Shown here piece by piece: positions 7,594 through 16,819 of a DNA stretch of 57,141 bases (positions are counted from its first letter, which is position 1; each line of letters starts with the position of its first letter). Origin of the DNA: TMED69 sp036130055. Lineage in GTDB: Bacteria; Pseudomonadota; Gammaproteobacteria; Ga0077536. The stretch lies in NCBI GenBank assembly GCA_036130055.1, contig JAYYOR010000036.1, forward strand, positions 1-57,141. The letters are read 5' to 3'. A program made the position numbers and the translations under genes. The notes below the pieces were generated by a model. It saw nothing but the letters and a program-made list of their open reading frames with translations, made no database searches and was not told where the DNA came from.

Positions 7594-8769
7594 TTAAATA
7601 TCCAAAAGGGCTAACAGCGGTTTTTCGATAATTTGCCTTATTTTATCTAGAAACTGAACCGCTTCTCGTCCGTCGATAATTCTGTGATCATACGATAATG
7701 CAACGTACATAACTGGTGCAGCCACGATCTCGCCATTCTTTACTACTGGTTTCTCTGCTATCTTATGCATTCCTAGAATCGCACTCTGTGGTGAGTTTAC
7801 AATTGGTGTAGAAAGAAGAGACCCATATATTCCACCATTAGATATAGTAAATGTGCCTCCAGTCAGTTCATCTACAGACAACTTATTTTCTCTTGCCTTT
7901 TCGCCAAAGAGTTTGATCTTATGTTCTATTTCTGAAAACGAAAGTTCATCCGCATCTCTTATGATTGGTACGACCAGACCCTTACCTCCGCCCACGGCAA
8001 CACCGATATCATAAAAATTGTGATATAAAATATTATCTCCTTCAACAGAAGCGTTTATGATTGGAAACTCTTTTAAGGCCAGTATCGAGGCTTTGACAAA
8101 AATTGACATAAACCCAAGTTTTATTCCGTGTTTTCGTACGAATTCTTCTTGAAATTCTTTTCTCAGGTGTACAGCTGCGGTCATATCAATTTCATTAAAT
8201 GTAGTGAGAAGCGCTCCTTCTTGCTGGGAGGAAACTAACTTCTCGGCCACCCTCTTTCGTAAGCGAGTCATAGGAACCCGTTCTGTTTGTCTTTCCGCCG
8301 AAGCTACAATGTTAGATGAACTAGTTTTCTGTTCATTTTTTAGGTATGAGATGACGTCACCTTTCGTTACTCTATCGCCTTTACCGGTGCCGATGATTTG
8401 TTCAATTTTCAAATCATTTTCTTTAACCAATCTCTCCACTGCGGGTCCACTTTTTTTGGCGGTTGATTGTGCTGTGGTGGTTTCTTTTCCTTTGTTATCT
8501 GTTTCTATATTGTTGGTCTCCAGAGAAGCGGCAGATGTGTCAATTGTTACGAGGACTTCGTCTGTAAAAACAACATCTCCGGGATTTTTTAGGATAGATT
8601 TAATTACTCCGTTAGCAGGAGCCGTTATTTCTAAGGTGACCTTATCAGTTTCCAAATCAATGAGAGTATCTCCTTCAGTAATTTGTTCTCCTTCTGTTTT
8701 ATGCCATTCAAGACATGTGGCATCTGGTACAGATTCAGCTAATGCGGGAACCTTTACTTCGATTATCAT
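7594..8769 (-). CDS. sucB: 2-oxoglutarate dehydrogenase E2, dihydrolipoyl succinyltransferase
   Basis: E2 transfers the succinyl group from lipoate to CoA and forms the core of the complex. Three parts are visible in 391 residues. An N-terminal lipoyl domain has the modified Lys43 in DLETDKVTLEI. A peripheral-subunit-binding domain follows (GPAVERLVKENDLKIEQIIG, then GDRVTKGDVISYL). The C-terminal catalytic domain ends with LSYDHRIIDGREAV, containing the active-site His and Asp. The linker between the first two is Thr/Ser/Lys-rich. A strong AAGGAG site precedes the start, 17 bases after the sucA stop. The single lipoyl domain and the sucA neighbour favour SucB over AceF. Confidence 0.96.
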   Translation of the reverse strand: MIIEVKVPALAESVPDATCLEWHKTEGEQITEGDTLIDLETDKVTLEITAPANGVIKSILKNPGDVVFTDEVLVTIDTSAASLETNNIETDNKGKETTTAQSTAKKSGPAVERLVKENDLKIEQIIGTGKGDRVTKGDVISYLKNEQKTSSSNIVASAERQTERVPMTRLRKRVAEKLVSSQQEGALLTTFNEIDMTAAVHLRKEFQEEFVRKHGIKLGFMSIFVKASILALKEFPIINASVEGDNILYHNFYDIGVAVGGGKGLVVPIIRDADELSFSEIEHKIKLFGEKARENKLSVDELTGGTFTISNGGIYGSLLSTPIVNSPQSAILGMHKIAEKPVVKNGEIVAAPVMYVALSYDHRIIDGREAVQFLDKIRQIIEKPLLALLDI

Positions 8770-8786
8770 TTATTTTTTCTCCTTGA

Positions 8787-11615
8787 TTAACCTGTTTTTC
8801 GCACTTTTTTAACGTTTTTAGAAACGGGCTCTAAATTAAGAGCTTCGGATATTATTTGTTTTTGTTGCTCTAAATGTAATGATAAATAGCCTACTGCGGG
8901 TGAAGCTGAATATGGTCTTGCTACGCATCTTAAAGGCTTGGATTCATCGAAAGCCCCTCCTAGATGACGTCTAGAAAGTAGATATGACCAAGCTCCTTGG
9001 TTCCTTGGCTCCTCTTGCACCCATACTAACTCTTCACAGTTTTTATATTGGCCTAGAATGATTTTCAGTTCTTCCATTGGAAAAGGATGGAATTGCTCTA
9101 ACCTGATAACAGCGCAGTCATCTATCTGATTTGCTTCTCTCGCTGCAATAAGCTCAAAGTAAATTTTACCGGAGCAAAGGAGAATTTTTTTAACTTTTTT
9201 TGGATTAATCTTTACTTGCTCTGGTATCACAGACAAAAATCGCCCGTTTGAAAATTCTGATAACTGTGAAAATGAGTCAGTGTTTCTAAGTAGGCTCTTG
9301 GGGCTCATAACTACCAATGGTTTTCTGTATGGCCGCAGTACTTGACGTCGTAACAGATGGAACATTTGTGCTGGGGTAGTTGGATAACAGACTTGCATGT
9401 TGTCCTCCGCACATAGTTGTAAGAATCGCTCTAATCTAGCCGAAGAATGTTCAGGACCTTGGCCGTCGTATCCATGGGGAAGCAGCATTACTAAACCACA
9501 ATATCTTTCCCACTTGGCTTCGCTAGACGCAATGAATTGGTCTATCACAACTTGGGCCCCGTTCGCAAAATCACCAAATTGAGCTTCCCAGATAATCAGC
9601 GCATTTGGCTCTGCAGCAGCGTATCCAAATTCATAAGCCAACACAGCCTCTTCCGATAAGGTTGAATTGATTACGAGAAAATCCGCTTGGGATTTGGATA
9701 GGTTCTGTAAAGGAAGGTATGATTCACCGGTTTCTTGGTCATTTATCACGGCATGTCGGTGAGAGAATGTACCTCTTCCGCAGTCTTGGCCTGAAATCCT
9801 CACGGGATAATCTTCGGTTAAAAGCGAAGCGTAAGCTAAAGTCTCAGCAAACCCCCAATCGCATTGTATTTCGTTATTCGCCATCATCAGCCTTTCTTTC
9901 ATTATGCGTGATACTTGTCGGTGGTTTTTAAATTTGTTCGGAACTGATGTAAATGCTTTCGCTAATTTAGAAATTGTGTTTTTTGGAATAGCGCTTGAAT
10001 GCTTTGCTTCCCACGCTGTACCAATGAAAGGTGCGAAGTAATTCACTGCGGAGCTGTCCCTAATCTCTACATGAGGCCTCGAGAGCACAGAGTTATTTTT
10101 CAAATCATCCAAATATTTCGATTTCATTAACTCAAATTGTTGGATATCAAGCAACCCATCTTCAATCAGCTTATTGGAATAAATTTCAACAACGCTTTGA
10201 TGTTTTCTGATTTTTTTATACATGATTGGTTGAGTGGTCGCCGGTTCATCGGTTTCACTGTGCCCGTGTTTTCGGTAACACACTAAATCAATAATTATAT
10301 CTTTGTTAAATTCCATCCTGTATTCAAGCGCAATCTTTCCTACCATGGCGACCGCTTCAGGATCGTCGCCGTTTACATGAAAAATTGGGGCTTGGATCAT
10401 TTTTGCTACATCGGTGCAATAAAGTGTTGACCGCGAATCAAGGGGGTCGCTCGTCGTAAAACCAATCTGATTGTTGATAACTATGTGAATAGTGCCTCCT
10501 GTTGAATATCCCCTAGTTTGAGACAAGTTAAGGGTTTCCATCACAACTCCTTGACCAGCAAAAGCAGCATCTCCGTGTATTAGCACGGGTAAAACCTGAT
10601 TCCTATTTGTGTCTTTTCGACGGTCTTGTCTGGCTCTTACAGAGCCTTCAACTACCGGGTCGATTATTTCGAGGTGAGAAGGATTAAAGGCTAATGTCAC
10701 GTGTACCGGGCCATTTGGCGTTTTTATATCTGAGGAATATCCTAGGTGGTATTTGACATCTCCTGATCTATCATCATGAATGCTTTTTCCTTCAAACTCA
10801 TCAAATAGGTCAGATGGACTTTTGCCAACTATATTTACAAGGACGTTCAGTCGGCCCCTATGTGCCATGCCAATTACACATTCTTTAACTTGATTTTTAC
10901 CGGCTTCTACAAGAAGTGTATCCAGGAGAGCTATGCTGCTCTCACCTCCCTCGAGAGAGAATCTTTTTTGGCCAACATATTTTTTATGCAGGTGTTGTTC
11001 CAGTGAATTAGCAGCTATAACACAGTGCAACAGCTGAATTTTTTCGTTTTTTTCAAGAGGAAAGTTACCAGCAAATGGTTCCAGTTTCTGTTGAATCCAT
11101 CTTTTTTCGGCAGTTTCGACGATATGCATGTACTCAGCGCCAATATTTTTGCAATAAGTATTTCTTAGAATAGTCAATATCTCGGAAAGCGGGATTTCTT
11201 CTACGCCTTGAAGAGACCCGGAATTAAAAATTGTCTCCATATCATGTTCCGTGAGTCCGTGAAAGTCTGGATTTAACTCAGGCACCTGTGGTCTTTCGTA
11301 TTGTCCTAGTGGGTCGAGATTTGCCTCGCGATGCCCTCTGAACCGAAATGCATTGATGAATTGCAGAACAGCAACTTGTTTCTCAAGCTTCCCGTTGTCT
11401 TCAGAATGACTATCTCTTGATTTTGATTTTTTTATTGCTCTGTCTTTCGCAGTTTGATGCTGCCTCAAAGTAACCTGATTAAGCTGTTTGCTGGATTCGG
11501 TTTGAAATATGTTTCTCCACTCTTGAGGTATGCTCTCAGGATCGTCTAAAAAGGACTGATATAAACTTTCAACATATGCAAGGTTACCGCCATTTGGGGC
11601 GAAAGAGGAATCCAT
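8787..11615 (-). CDS. sucA: 2-oxoglutarate dehydrogenase E1
   Basis: SucA is the thiamine-diphosphate-dependent decarboxylase that commits 2-oxoglutarate to succinyl-CoA in the TCA cycle. The 942-residue length fits the family. It has the N-terminal peptide typical of OGDH E1 (YVESLYQSFLDDPESIPQEWR) and the internal IGMAHRGRLNVL. The ThDP region has HGDAAFAGQGVV followed by INNQIGFTT, and later motifs are GQDCGRGTFSHRHAV and LPHGYDGQGPEHSSARLERFLQ. It heads the sucA-sucB-lpdA-phaR block and is divergent from mdh, so both TCA enzymes share one 237-base control region. A TTGACA box lies 56 bases upstream. Confidence 0.97.
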   Translation of the reverse strand: MDSSFAPNGGNLAYVESLYQSFLDDPESIPQEWRNIFQTESSKQLNQVTLRQHQTAKDRAIKKSKSRDSHSEDNGKLEKQVAVLQFINAFRFRGHREANLDPLGQYERPQVPELNPDFHGLTEHDMETIFNSGSLQGVEEIPLSEILTILRNTYCKNIGAEYMHIVETAEKRWIQQKLEPFAGNFPLEKNEKIQLLHCVIAANSLEQHLHKKYVGQKRFSLEGGESSIALLDTLLVEAGKNQVKECVIGMAHRGRLNVLVNIVGKSPSDLFDEFEGKSIHDDRSGDVKYHLGYSSDIKTPNGPVHVTLAFNPSHLEIIDPVVEGSVRARQDRRKDTNRNQVLPVLIHGDAAFAGQGVVMETLNLSQTRGYSTGGTIHIVINNQIGFTTSDPLDSRSTLYCTDVAKMIQAPIFHVNGDDPEAVAMVGKIALEYRMEFNKDIIIDLVCYRKHGHSETDEPATTQPIMYKKIRKHQSVVEIYSNKLIEDGLLDIQQFELMKSKYLDDLKNNSVLSRPHVEIRDSSAVNYFAPFIGTAWEAKHSSAIPKNTISKLAKAFTSVPNKFKNHRQVSRIMKERLMMANNEIQCDWGFAETLAYASLLTEDYPVRISGQDCGRGTFSHRHAVINDQETGESYLPLQNLSKSQADFLVINSTLSEEAVLAYEFGYAAAEPNALIIWEAQFGDFANGAQVVIDQFIASSEAKWERYCGLVMLLPHGYDGQGPEHSSARLERFLQLCAEDNMQVCYPTTPAQMFHLLRRQVLRPYRKPLVVMSPKSLLRNTDSFSQLSEFSNGRFLSVIPEQVKINPKKVKKILLCSGKIYFELIAAREANQIDDCAVIRLEQFHPFPMEELKIILGQYKNCEELVWVQEEPRNQGAWSYLLSRRHLGGAFDESKPLRCVARPYSASPAVGYLSLHLEQQKQIISEALNLEPVSKNVKKVRKTG

Positions 11616-11649
11616 ATTTTTTACCTACTTTAAATTTTTCTCACTAATT

Positions 11650-11676
11650 AATCTAATACAACGCTACGATTGTCAA
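11650..11676 (-). promoter_or_regulatory. Candidate sucA promoter
   Basis: On the minus strand a perfect TTGACA (-35, 11671-11676) is followed after 15 bases by TAGATT (-10, 11650-11655), 35 bases before the sucA ATG. The short spacer and 4/6 match of the -10 make the exact -10 uncertain. Confidence 0.35.
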
Positions 11677-11777
11677 TTTTGGCTCAAAGACACCAAAAAG
11701 TCATCAAAAATGTTATGTTTAAAATGATATTCACCAAACTTTAACATGGAAGATAATATTGGTTATTATATTGCAAC

Positions 11778-11807
11778 TTTAACGGCTCGTACTTTATTTG
11801 TTACAAT
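11778..11807 (+). promoter_or_regulatory. Candidate mdh promoter
   Basis: TACAAT (-10, 11802-11807) is a 5/6 match, with a weak -35 TTTAAC (11778-11783) at 18-base spacing, 45 bases before the mdh ATG. The rest of the 237-base sucA/mdh gap is AT-rich and shows no other feature I can support. Confidence 0.3.
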
Positions 11808-11852
11808 TTACGAAAAATTATTTAAAGCCAATAAAAATATTAAAGGATATGT

Positions 11853-12827
11853 ATGACAGCTCCAGCAAAAGTTACAATTACCGGTGCCGCCGGTCAAATT
11901 TCTTATTCGCTTCTATTCAGAATAGCCTCTGGACAAATGCTTGGCCCAGACCAGCCTATTGACCTAAGTCTTCTCGAAATCCCGCAAGCAATGAAGTCAT
12001 TAGAAGGGGTTGCCATGGAGCTAAACGATTGCGCCTTTCCTTTGGTAAATGAAATAAATTGTTATGATGATGCACGTTCCGCTTTCGATGGATGCTCTTA
12101 TGGGATGCTAGTTGGTGCCCGTCCCAGGGGTCCTGGGATGGAACGAAGCGAGCTTTTGGGTGCAAATGCTGGAATTTTCCAACAGCAAGGAAAAGCGATT
12201 AACAAGGTAGCAAATGAGAAAATTAAGATAGTTGTAGTTGGTAATCCGGCGAATACCAATGCACTTGTTTGTCTAAAAAATGCGCCCGATGTGCCAAAAA
12301 AACAAATAACAGCTATGACTCGGCTCGATCATAATCGCGCTAAGGCGCAGGTAGCGGAAAAATTGCAAATCAGTTTATCCGAAATTAAGCGGGTCACAAT
12401 CTGGGGTAATCATTCGACAACTCAATATCCAGATCTTTACAACTCATTAATTTCCGGAAGCGCTGGCATGAGTCATTTTTCTGAAGAATGGTATGAATCT
12501 TTTTTTATACCAAAAGTTGCAAAGAGGGGCGCGGAAATCATTGAAGCCAGGGGTGCTTCTAGTGCAGCATCAGCTGCAAATGCTGCAATAGAGCATATGC
12601 GAGATTGGGTTAAAGGTACTGAACAAGACGATTGGGTTAGCATGGCTGTTTATAGTGAAGGCCATTACGGCATTGAGAAGGGAATAATTTACTCCTATCC
12701 CGTTGTTTGTGCGGGAGGCGAGTACAAAATTGTCGAGGGATTGGAAATAAACGATTTTAGTCGTAAAAAGCTCAAAGAAACTGAAATCGAACTCATAGAG
12801 GAAAGAGAGGCAATCGAGAGCATTTAA
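11853..12827 (+). CDS. mdh: Malate dehydrogenase
   Basis: Mdh interconverts malate and oxaloacetate with NAD+ in the TCA cycle. The Rossmann motif ITGAAGQISYSLL is at the N-terminus. NPANTNA and the substrate-binding TRLDHNRAKAQ follow, and the catalytic His is in WGNHSTTQYPD. At 324 residues it belongs to the cytosolic-type (MDH type 2) group rather than the 312-residue E. coli type. An AAAGGA ribosome site precedes the ATG. It is divergent from sucA, with which it shares the control region, and 26 bases upstream of rppH. Confidence 0.95.
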   Translation: MTAPAKVTITGAAGQISYSLLFRIASGQMLGPDQPIDLSLLEIPQAMKSLEGVAMELNDCAFPLVNEINCYDDARSAFDGCSYGMLVGARPRGPGMERSELLGANAGIFQQQGKAINKVANEKIKIVVVGNPANTNALVCLKNAPDVPKKQITAMTRLDHNRAKAQVAEKLQISLSEIKRVTIWGNHSTTQYPDLYNSLISGSAGMSHFSEEWYESFFIPKVAKRGAEIIEARGASSAASAANAAIEHMRDWVKGTEQDDWVSMAVYSEGHYGIEKGIIYSYPVVCAGGEYKIVEGLEINDFSRKKLKETEIELIEEREAIESI

Positions 12828-12853
12828 TGCGATTTGATTAGCCGGGGTAAAAA

Positions 12854-13333
12854 ATGATAGACCAGGATGGTTACCGAGAAAATGTAGGTATAGTTTTGGT
12901 AAATTCTGATAATAATGTTTTTTGGGGGAGAAGAGCTGGGACTTCCTTTTGGCAGATGCCTCAAGGCGGAATTGAACAGGGCGAAACTCCTCAGGAAGCC
13001 ATGCTCAGAGAACTCAGTGAGGAAGTTGGTTTGCAACCAGATCATGTTCGTGTTATTCATCGAACAAATGACTGGCTCCATTATCGTTTACCAGAATCTC
13101 GTGTAAGGAGCATCAATGGAAAAAAATTTGTGGGCCAAAAACAAATCTGGTACTTGCTTAAATTTATAAAAAATGACAATTACATAAATATAAATTTTTT
13201 TAATGAACCGGAATTTGATTGTTGGAAATGGATAAATTTCTGGGAGCCGCTTGAGTTAGTTGCGCGATTTAAAAAAACAGTCTATGAAAGTGCATTAAAA
13301 ACTTTTTATCCGTTTTTAGACAAAGAATTTTGA
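12854..13333 (+). CDS. rppH: RNA pyrophosphohydrolase
   Basis: RppH removes pyrophosphate from the 5' triphosphate end of mRNAs, opening them to RNase E decay. The 159-residue protein begins MIDQDGYRENVGIVLVN, a family hallmark. It carries the full Nudix box GGIEQGETPQEAMLRELSEEVGL at residues 38-60, which is the metal-binding catalytic helix. WQMPQGGI just before it is also typical of RppH rather than other Nudix enzymes. It lies 26 bases downstream of mdh and is probably co-transcribed. It converges with the rhodanese gene, whose stop lies only 13 bases away. Confidence 0.94.
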   Translation: MIDQDGYRENVGIVLVNSDNNVFWGRRAGTSFWQMPQGGIEQGETPQEAMLRELSEEVGLQPDHVRVIHRTNDWLHYRLPESRVRSINGKKFVGQKQIWYLLKFIKNDNYININFFNEPEFDCWKWINFWEPLELVARFKKTVYESALKTFYPFLDKEF

Positions 13334-13346
13334 GGATGACGTGAGT

Positions 13347-13679
13347 TTAAAATTTTAAGTTTTCTAGACCGCCGCGATCGATGACATTTAAGTATCCTAG
13401 CTCGTTTAGATACATTTTAGCAATATTGGACCGTCTCCCACTTCTGCAGTAAACATAAATCTCGGTACTTTTATCTGTTGGAAGTAAGTTTAGGTAATTT
13501 TTTATCTCATTATAAGGGATATTTTTTGCGTTTTTGAAATGCCCTAAATTGAATTCTTCAGCTGTTCTCACGTCGATCCAAACTTCTCCATTGTTCGCAA
13601 AAGTCGATTGGGCTATTGAGGTCGAGATAAAAATAAGCGTAAAAATTTTTATGATTATGCGTTTTGAAGTCATAAGCAT
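13347..13679 (-). CDS. Secreted single-domain rhodanese (PspE-like)
   Basis: The 110-residue protein has an N-terminal hydrophobic signal sequence (IIIKIFTLIFISTSIAQ) with a likely cleavage after STFA, followed by one rhodanese domain. The domain opens with EVWIDVRTAEEFNLGHFKNAKNIPY and carries the active-site loop CRSGRR, whose Cys would hold the persulfide. Single-domain periplasmic rhodaneses such as PspE transfer sulfane sulfur to small acceptors or dithiols. The physiological acceptor here is unknown. It lies 12 bases downstream of the methyltransferase gene on the same strand. An alternative in-frame ATG two codons in (13673) is equally plausible. Confidence 0.85.
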   Translation of the reverse strand: MLMTSKRIIIKIFTLIFISTSIAQSTFANNGEVWIDVRTAEEFNLGHFKNAKNIPYNEIKNYLNLLPTDKSTEIYVYCRSGRRSNIAKMYLNELGYLNVIDRGGLENLKF

Positions 13680-13691
13680 CAGTGTCTATTT

Positions 13692-14531
13692 CTAATTCGC
13701 AATAGTCAACCAGCAGGATCCTGGAAGCACAATATTTTTACCAATTTTGAATTTTTTTAATTCATCTCTGATGGCTGCTTTAGCCTCGTTTTTTTTGGAT
13801 GTCTTTGCCTCAGAAAAAGGAGTGGCTGCGGGACCCAATTGCGTGGCGAAATTAACAGCTTGTGTCAGGCTTCCCAAATTTACATTAATTTCGTGTTTCC
13901 GAGAACAAATATCTCTAAACCCTGAGTTAATTAAAATTGTTCTTATGACTTCTTTTTTTGCTAACGAAAAAGCGCCAGGCGAGTTTTCTCTTTGCTTTTC
14001 AGGCTCAGGTAGCACTGTAAAAGCCGCCTGTGATGGGCGATCCATCCAAGGATTTTGTTCGAGTGTATTCCAACTCAGGAAAACTAATTTCCCTTTTTCT
14101 TTAATTGATCGATTTATATTAGTAAAAGCTGCAGCTGGGTCATTGAAGAACATAACGCCAAATCTCGAATATACTAAATCATAAAAACGCTTTTCAAAAT
14201 TATAGTTTTGTGCGTCACCATGTATCAGATTTATTTTAGTATTATTTTTGATTCTTTTTTTTGCTAATACTAAGATTTTGTATGAAATATCTAATGCATC
14301 TATAGTTAAATTTGCTGTTTTTGCTGAAATCGAGGCTGCTAAATCTCCGGCGCCGCACCCGACTTCTAGCAAGTTGGTTGATGGATTTTTAGAGACCTCA
14401 GTAAGGAGAATTTTAGATGTGGGGGCAAGCATTTTGTCAAGTCTTGCAATATTAGAGACCCAACGGTCACCTCCGATTCCATCCCAATATTTACCTATTT
14501 CGGTTTCAGGATTTATTTCTCTATTTACCAT
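13692..14531 (-). CDS. Class I SAM-dependent methyltransferase, substrate unknown
   Basis: The 279-residue soluble protein shows the class I fold: motif I LLEVGCGAGDLAAS near residue 54, an acidic residue after the second strand (IDALDIS), GDAQNYNF, and YDLVYSRFGVMFF as the motif IV region. It is broadly UbiE/Methyltransf_11-like. The C-terminal part (PWMDRPSQAAF, LGPAATPFSEA) resembles small-molecule methyltransferases found widely in proteobacteria whose substrates are not established. It starts 233 bases from typA on the opposite strand and is followed by the periplasmic rhodanese. Nothing in the context defines the substrate. Confidence 0.82.
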   Translation of the reverse strand: MVNREINPETEIGKYWDGIGGDRWVSNIARLDKMLAPTSKILLTEVSKNPSTNLLEVGCGAGDLAASISAKTANLTIDALDISYKILVLAKKRIKNNTKINLIHGDAQNYNFEKRFYDLVYSRFGVMFFNDPAAAFTNINRSIKEKGKLVFLSWNTLEQNPWMDRPSQAAFTVLPEPEKQRENSPGAFSLAKKEVIRTILINSGFRDICSRKHEINVNLGSLTQAVNFATQLGPAATPFSEAKTSKKNEAKAAIRDELKKFKIGKNIVLPGSCWLTIAN

Positions 14532-14764
14532 GATTTAGTTGGCCTCAATTGAGTAAAGGCTGGTGCGGTGTTGCTTCGTATGAGTATTTGTTTTGGTAAG
14601 GATTTAACCTTCGTTTTTTCACAAATTTATTCGATCTATAACACGTATTTCATGTAAAATACATGCAAAACTTGTAAAAAATACTTCAATAGATAATTCA
14701 ATCTCTATAAATTAAGCCAAGCGAAGGTTTCCCAGAAATCAATTAGTAATAAAGGTTAGTTTTT
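14532..14764. other. Divergent intergenic region with a small inverted repeat
   Basis: This 233-base gap separates the methyltransferase and typA starts. It contains the inverted repeat CATGTA-AAA-TACATG at 14651-14665, about 100 bases upstream of typA, embedded in AT-rich DNA. AAAGG just before the typA ATG is the ribosome site. I see no small ORF or RNA here. Confidence 0.45.
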
Positions 14765-16564
14765 ATGAATTCTTTGCGAAATATCGCCATTGTGGCGCAT
14801 GTCGATCATGGAAAGACAACTTTGGTGAGTCGTTTAATGGAGCAAACAGAAACTGGTAAAACAACAGATACTATTCAGCTGGACAATAACGCCCTTGAGA
14901 AGGAGCGCGGGATCACCATACTTGCAAAAAATACTTCTATAAATTGGGATGATACAAAAATTAATCTTGTGGATACTCCCGGACATGCTGATTTTAGTGG
15001 TGAGGTAGAACGAATACTATCGATGGTAGATGCAGTCTTAGTGGTAGTAGATTCGGTAGAAGGTCCAATGCCTCAAACGCGATATGTGACTGAGATGGCT
15101 CTGTCTAATAACCTCTATCCTATAGTCGTAGTAAATAAGTGTGATAGACCTACTGCACGTCCCTTTTGGGTTTTAGATCAAACTTTTGAGTTATTTATGC
15201 AATTAGGAGCTAATGATACTCAGCTTGATTTCCCTTCAATTTTTTGCTCGGCCACTGAAGGGTACGCTAGGTTCGATCCTAATGATAAAAATGAGAATAT
15301 GGACATCTTATTAGATACCATCAAACAAAAGGTTCCAGCCCCAATATCTAAGGACGGACCATTTCAGATGCAGATCAGCGCGTTAGATTATTCTGACTAT
15401 GTGGGAACTATAGGTATAGGGAAGGTTATTAGAGGCAAGGTAACTCGAAATATAGCGGTAGAGGTTCTAAGTGGTAAAAAAAAATCAAAACGGGCAAAAA
15501 TCAATGATATTTTGAGTTACTCAGGACTTGAAAGAGTACTCATTTCCGAAGCTCAGTCAGGTGATATTATCGCAGTAACGGGAATATCAGACCTGAAGAT
15601 TTCGGACACTATCTGTGCTCTCAACCATCCAGAGCCACTGCAGCCACTCAAAGTTGAGGAGCCGACAATTACCGTTACGGTAGACATATCGGACAGCCCT
15701 TTTGCTGCAGTTGAAGGGACATCAATAACCAGTCGTCAAATCATTGAACGCCTTGAGAAAGAAATAATACACAATGTAGCTCTTCGCATTGAGCTGTCAC
15801 CTGATACTACTCAGGTGCTGGTTTCGGGTAGGGGTGAGCTTCACTTATCTGTTCTTTTCGAAACAATGAGGAGGGAAGGGTTTGCATTTTGTGTCGGTAA
15901 ACCGCAGGCCATCGTAAAAAATGTGAACGGAATAGAGCACGAGCCCTACGAAAGAGTAATTATAGACGTCGCCGAAGAACATAAAGGCAAAGTTATGGAA
16001 CAAATGGGTAATCGTGGCGGTCATCTGAAGGATATTAGTGTGGGCAAGTCGGGCGAAAATCGTTTGGATTATTTGATTCCATCAAGAAGCCTGATGGGTT
16101 ACAGAACCGAGTTCCTCACAGCGACCGCTGGGAGTGGGCGTATAAATACTAGATTCGAATCCTATCAGCCAACTCAATCTTCAAAATTAATTAAAAGATC
16201 AAATGGCGTCTTAATTTCAAAAGAAACTGGTAAAGCTTTGGCGTTTTCGATTTTTAATTTGCAAAATAGAGGAAAAATACTGATTAGCCCAGGTGAAAAG
16301 ATATTCGAAGGGATGATAATTGGTATACATTCTCGCGACAATGATTTAGTTGTTAACCCTTTAAAAGGAAAGCAATTAACAAATGTTAGAGCCGTGGGGA
16401 GTGATGAAAATATCCAATTAATTCCTCCGATAACTTTTACTCTAGAGCAGGCGCTAGAATTTATCGAGGAGGATGAGTTGGTTGATGTTACACCTCATGC
16501 CATAAGAGTTAGAAAAAAAATTTTAAGAGAAACGGACAGAAAAAAAAATCGTTCATCAAAATAG
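14765..16564 (+). CDS. typA: Ribosome-associated GTPase TypA/BipA
   Basis: TypA is a translational GTPase of the EF-G family that assists 50S assembly, especially at low temperature and under stress. At 599 residues it is the normal length. GTPase motifs are in order: AHVDHGKTT (G1), ERGITI (G2), DTPGHADF (G3) and NKCDRP (G4). They are followed by the beta-barrel domain and EF-G-like domains III and V (SGRGELHLSVL, YEPYERVIID-like EHEPYERVIID), and then the BipA-specific C-terminal domain (SRSLMGYRTEFLTATAGSG). It stands alone, facing away from the methyltransferase, with its own 233-base upstream region. Confidence 0.96.
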   Translation: MNSLRNIAIVAHVDHGKTTLVSRLMEQTETGKTTDTIQLDNNALEKERGITILAKNTSINWDDTKINLVDTPGHADFSGEVERILSMVDAVLVVVDSVEGPMPQTRYVTEMALSNNLYPIVVVNKCDRPTARPFWVLDQTFELFMQLGANDTQLDFPSIFCSATEGYARFDPNDKNENMDILLDTIKQKVPAPISKDGPFQMQISALDYSDYVGTIGIGKVIRGKVTRNIAVEVLSGKKKSKRAKINDILSYSGLERVLISEAQSGDIIAVTGISDLKISDTICALNHPEPLQPLKVEEPTITVTVDISDSPFAAVEGTSITSRQIIERLEKEIIHNVALRIELSPDTTQVLVSGRGELHLSVLFETMRREGFAFCVGKPQAIVKNVNGIEHEPYERVIIDVAEEHKGKVMEQMGNRGGHLKDISVGKSGENRLDYLIPSRSLMGYRTEFLTATAGSGRINTRFESYQPTQSSKLIKRSNGVLISKETGKALAFSIFNLQNRGKILISPGEKIFEGMIIGIHSRDNDLVVNPLKGKQLTNVRAVGSDENIQLIPPITFTLEQALEFIEEDELVDVTPHAIRVRKKILRETDRKKNRSSK

Positions 16565-16609
16565 TCTTCTCAAAACTTAATTTTGTAATCCTATTTTTAT
16601 GGTCGCCAA

Positions 16610-16819
16610 TTAGAACAATAATCGGATTAAAATTGCTATCGCTAAAATAGCGGCCATTCCTATGAGTACGTATTTTAAGAAACTAAATCTGTTTCTTGAC
16701 CAGTTGATTCTATCATCTCTATCTCTTTGTTTTGCTGAAGCTCTATACCGTCCAAAGAAAAAAAATACCCCGAGAGATAATATGGTTATTCCCCCAAAAA
16801 CCAGGGTATTTAGATCCAT
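16610..16819 (-). CDS. Small two-helix membrane protein
   Basis: The 69-residue protein has two hydrophobic segments (TLVFGGITILSLGVFFFFG at residues 5-23 and YVLIGMAAILAIAILIRLLF at 50-69) separated by a basic/acidic loop (RYRASAKQRDRDDR), so it should be an inner-membrane hairpin. I do not recognise the family. Its ATG overlaps the stop of the Bax-inhibitor gene as TAATG, indicating translational coupling and possibly a functional link. It converges with typA, whose stop lies 45 bases away. Confidence 0.65.
   Translation of the reverse strand: MDLNTLVFGGITILSLGVFFFFGRYRASAKQRDRDDRINWSRNRFSFLKYVLIGMAAILAIAILIRLLF

Noticed and set aside
8204..8812. 202-residue plus-strand ORF opposite sucB
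   Set aside because: It is fully antisense to the lipoyl and binding-domain coding region of sucB, has no recognisable family and no ribosome site. It is a chance open frame.
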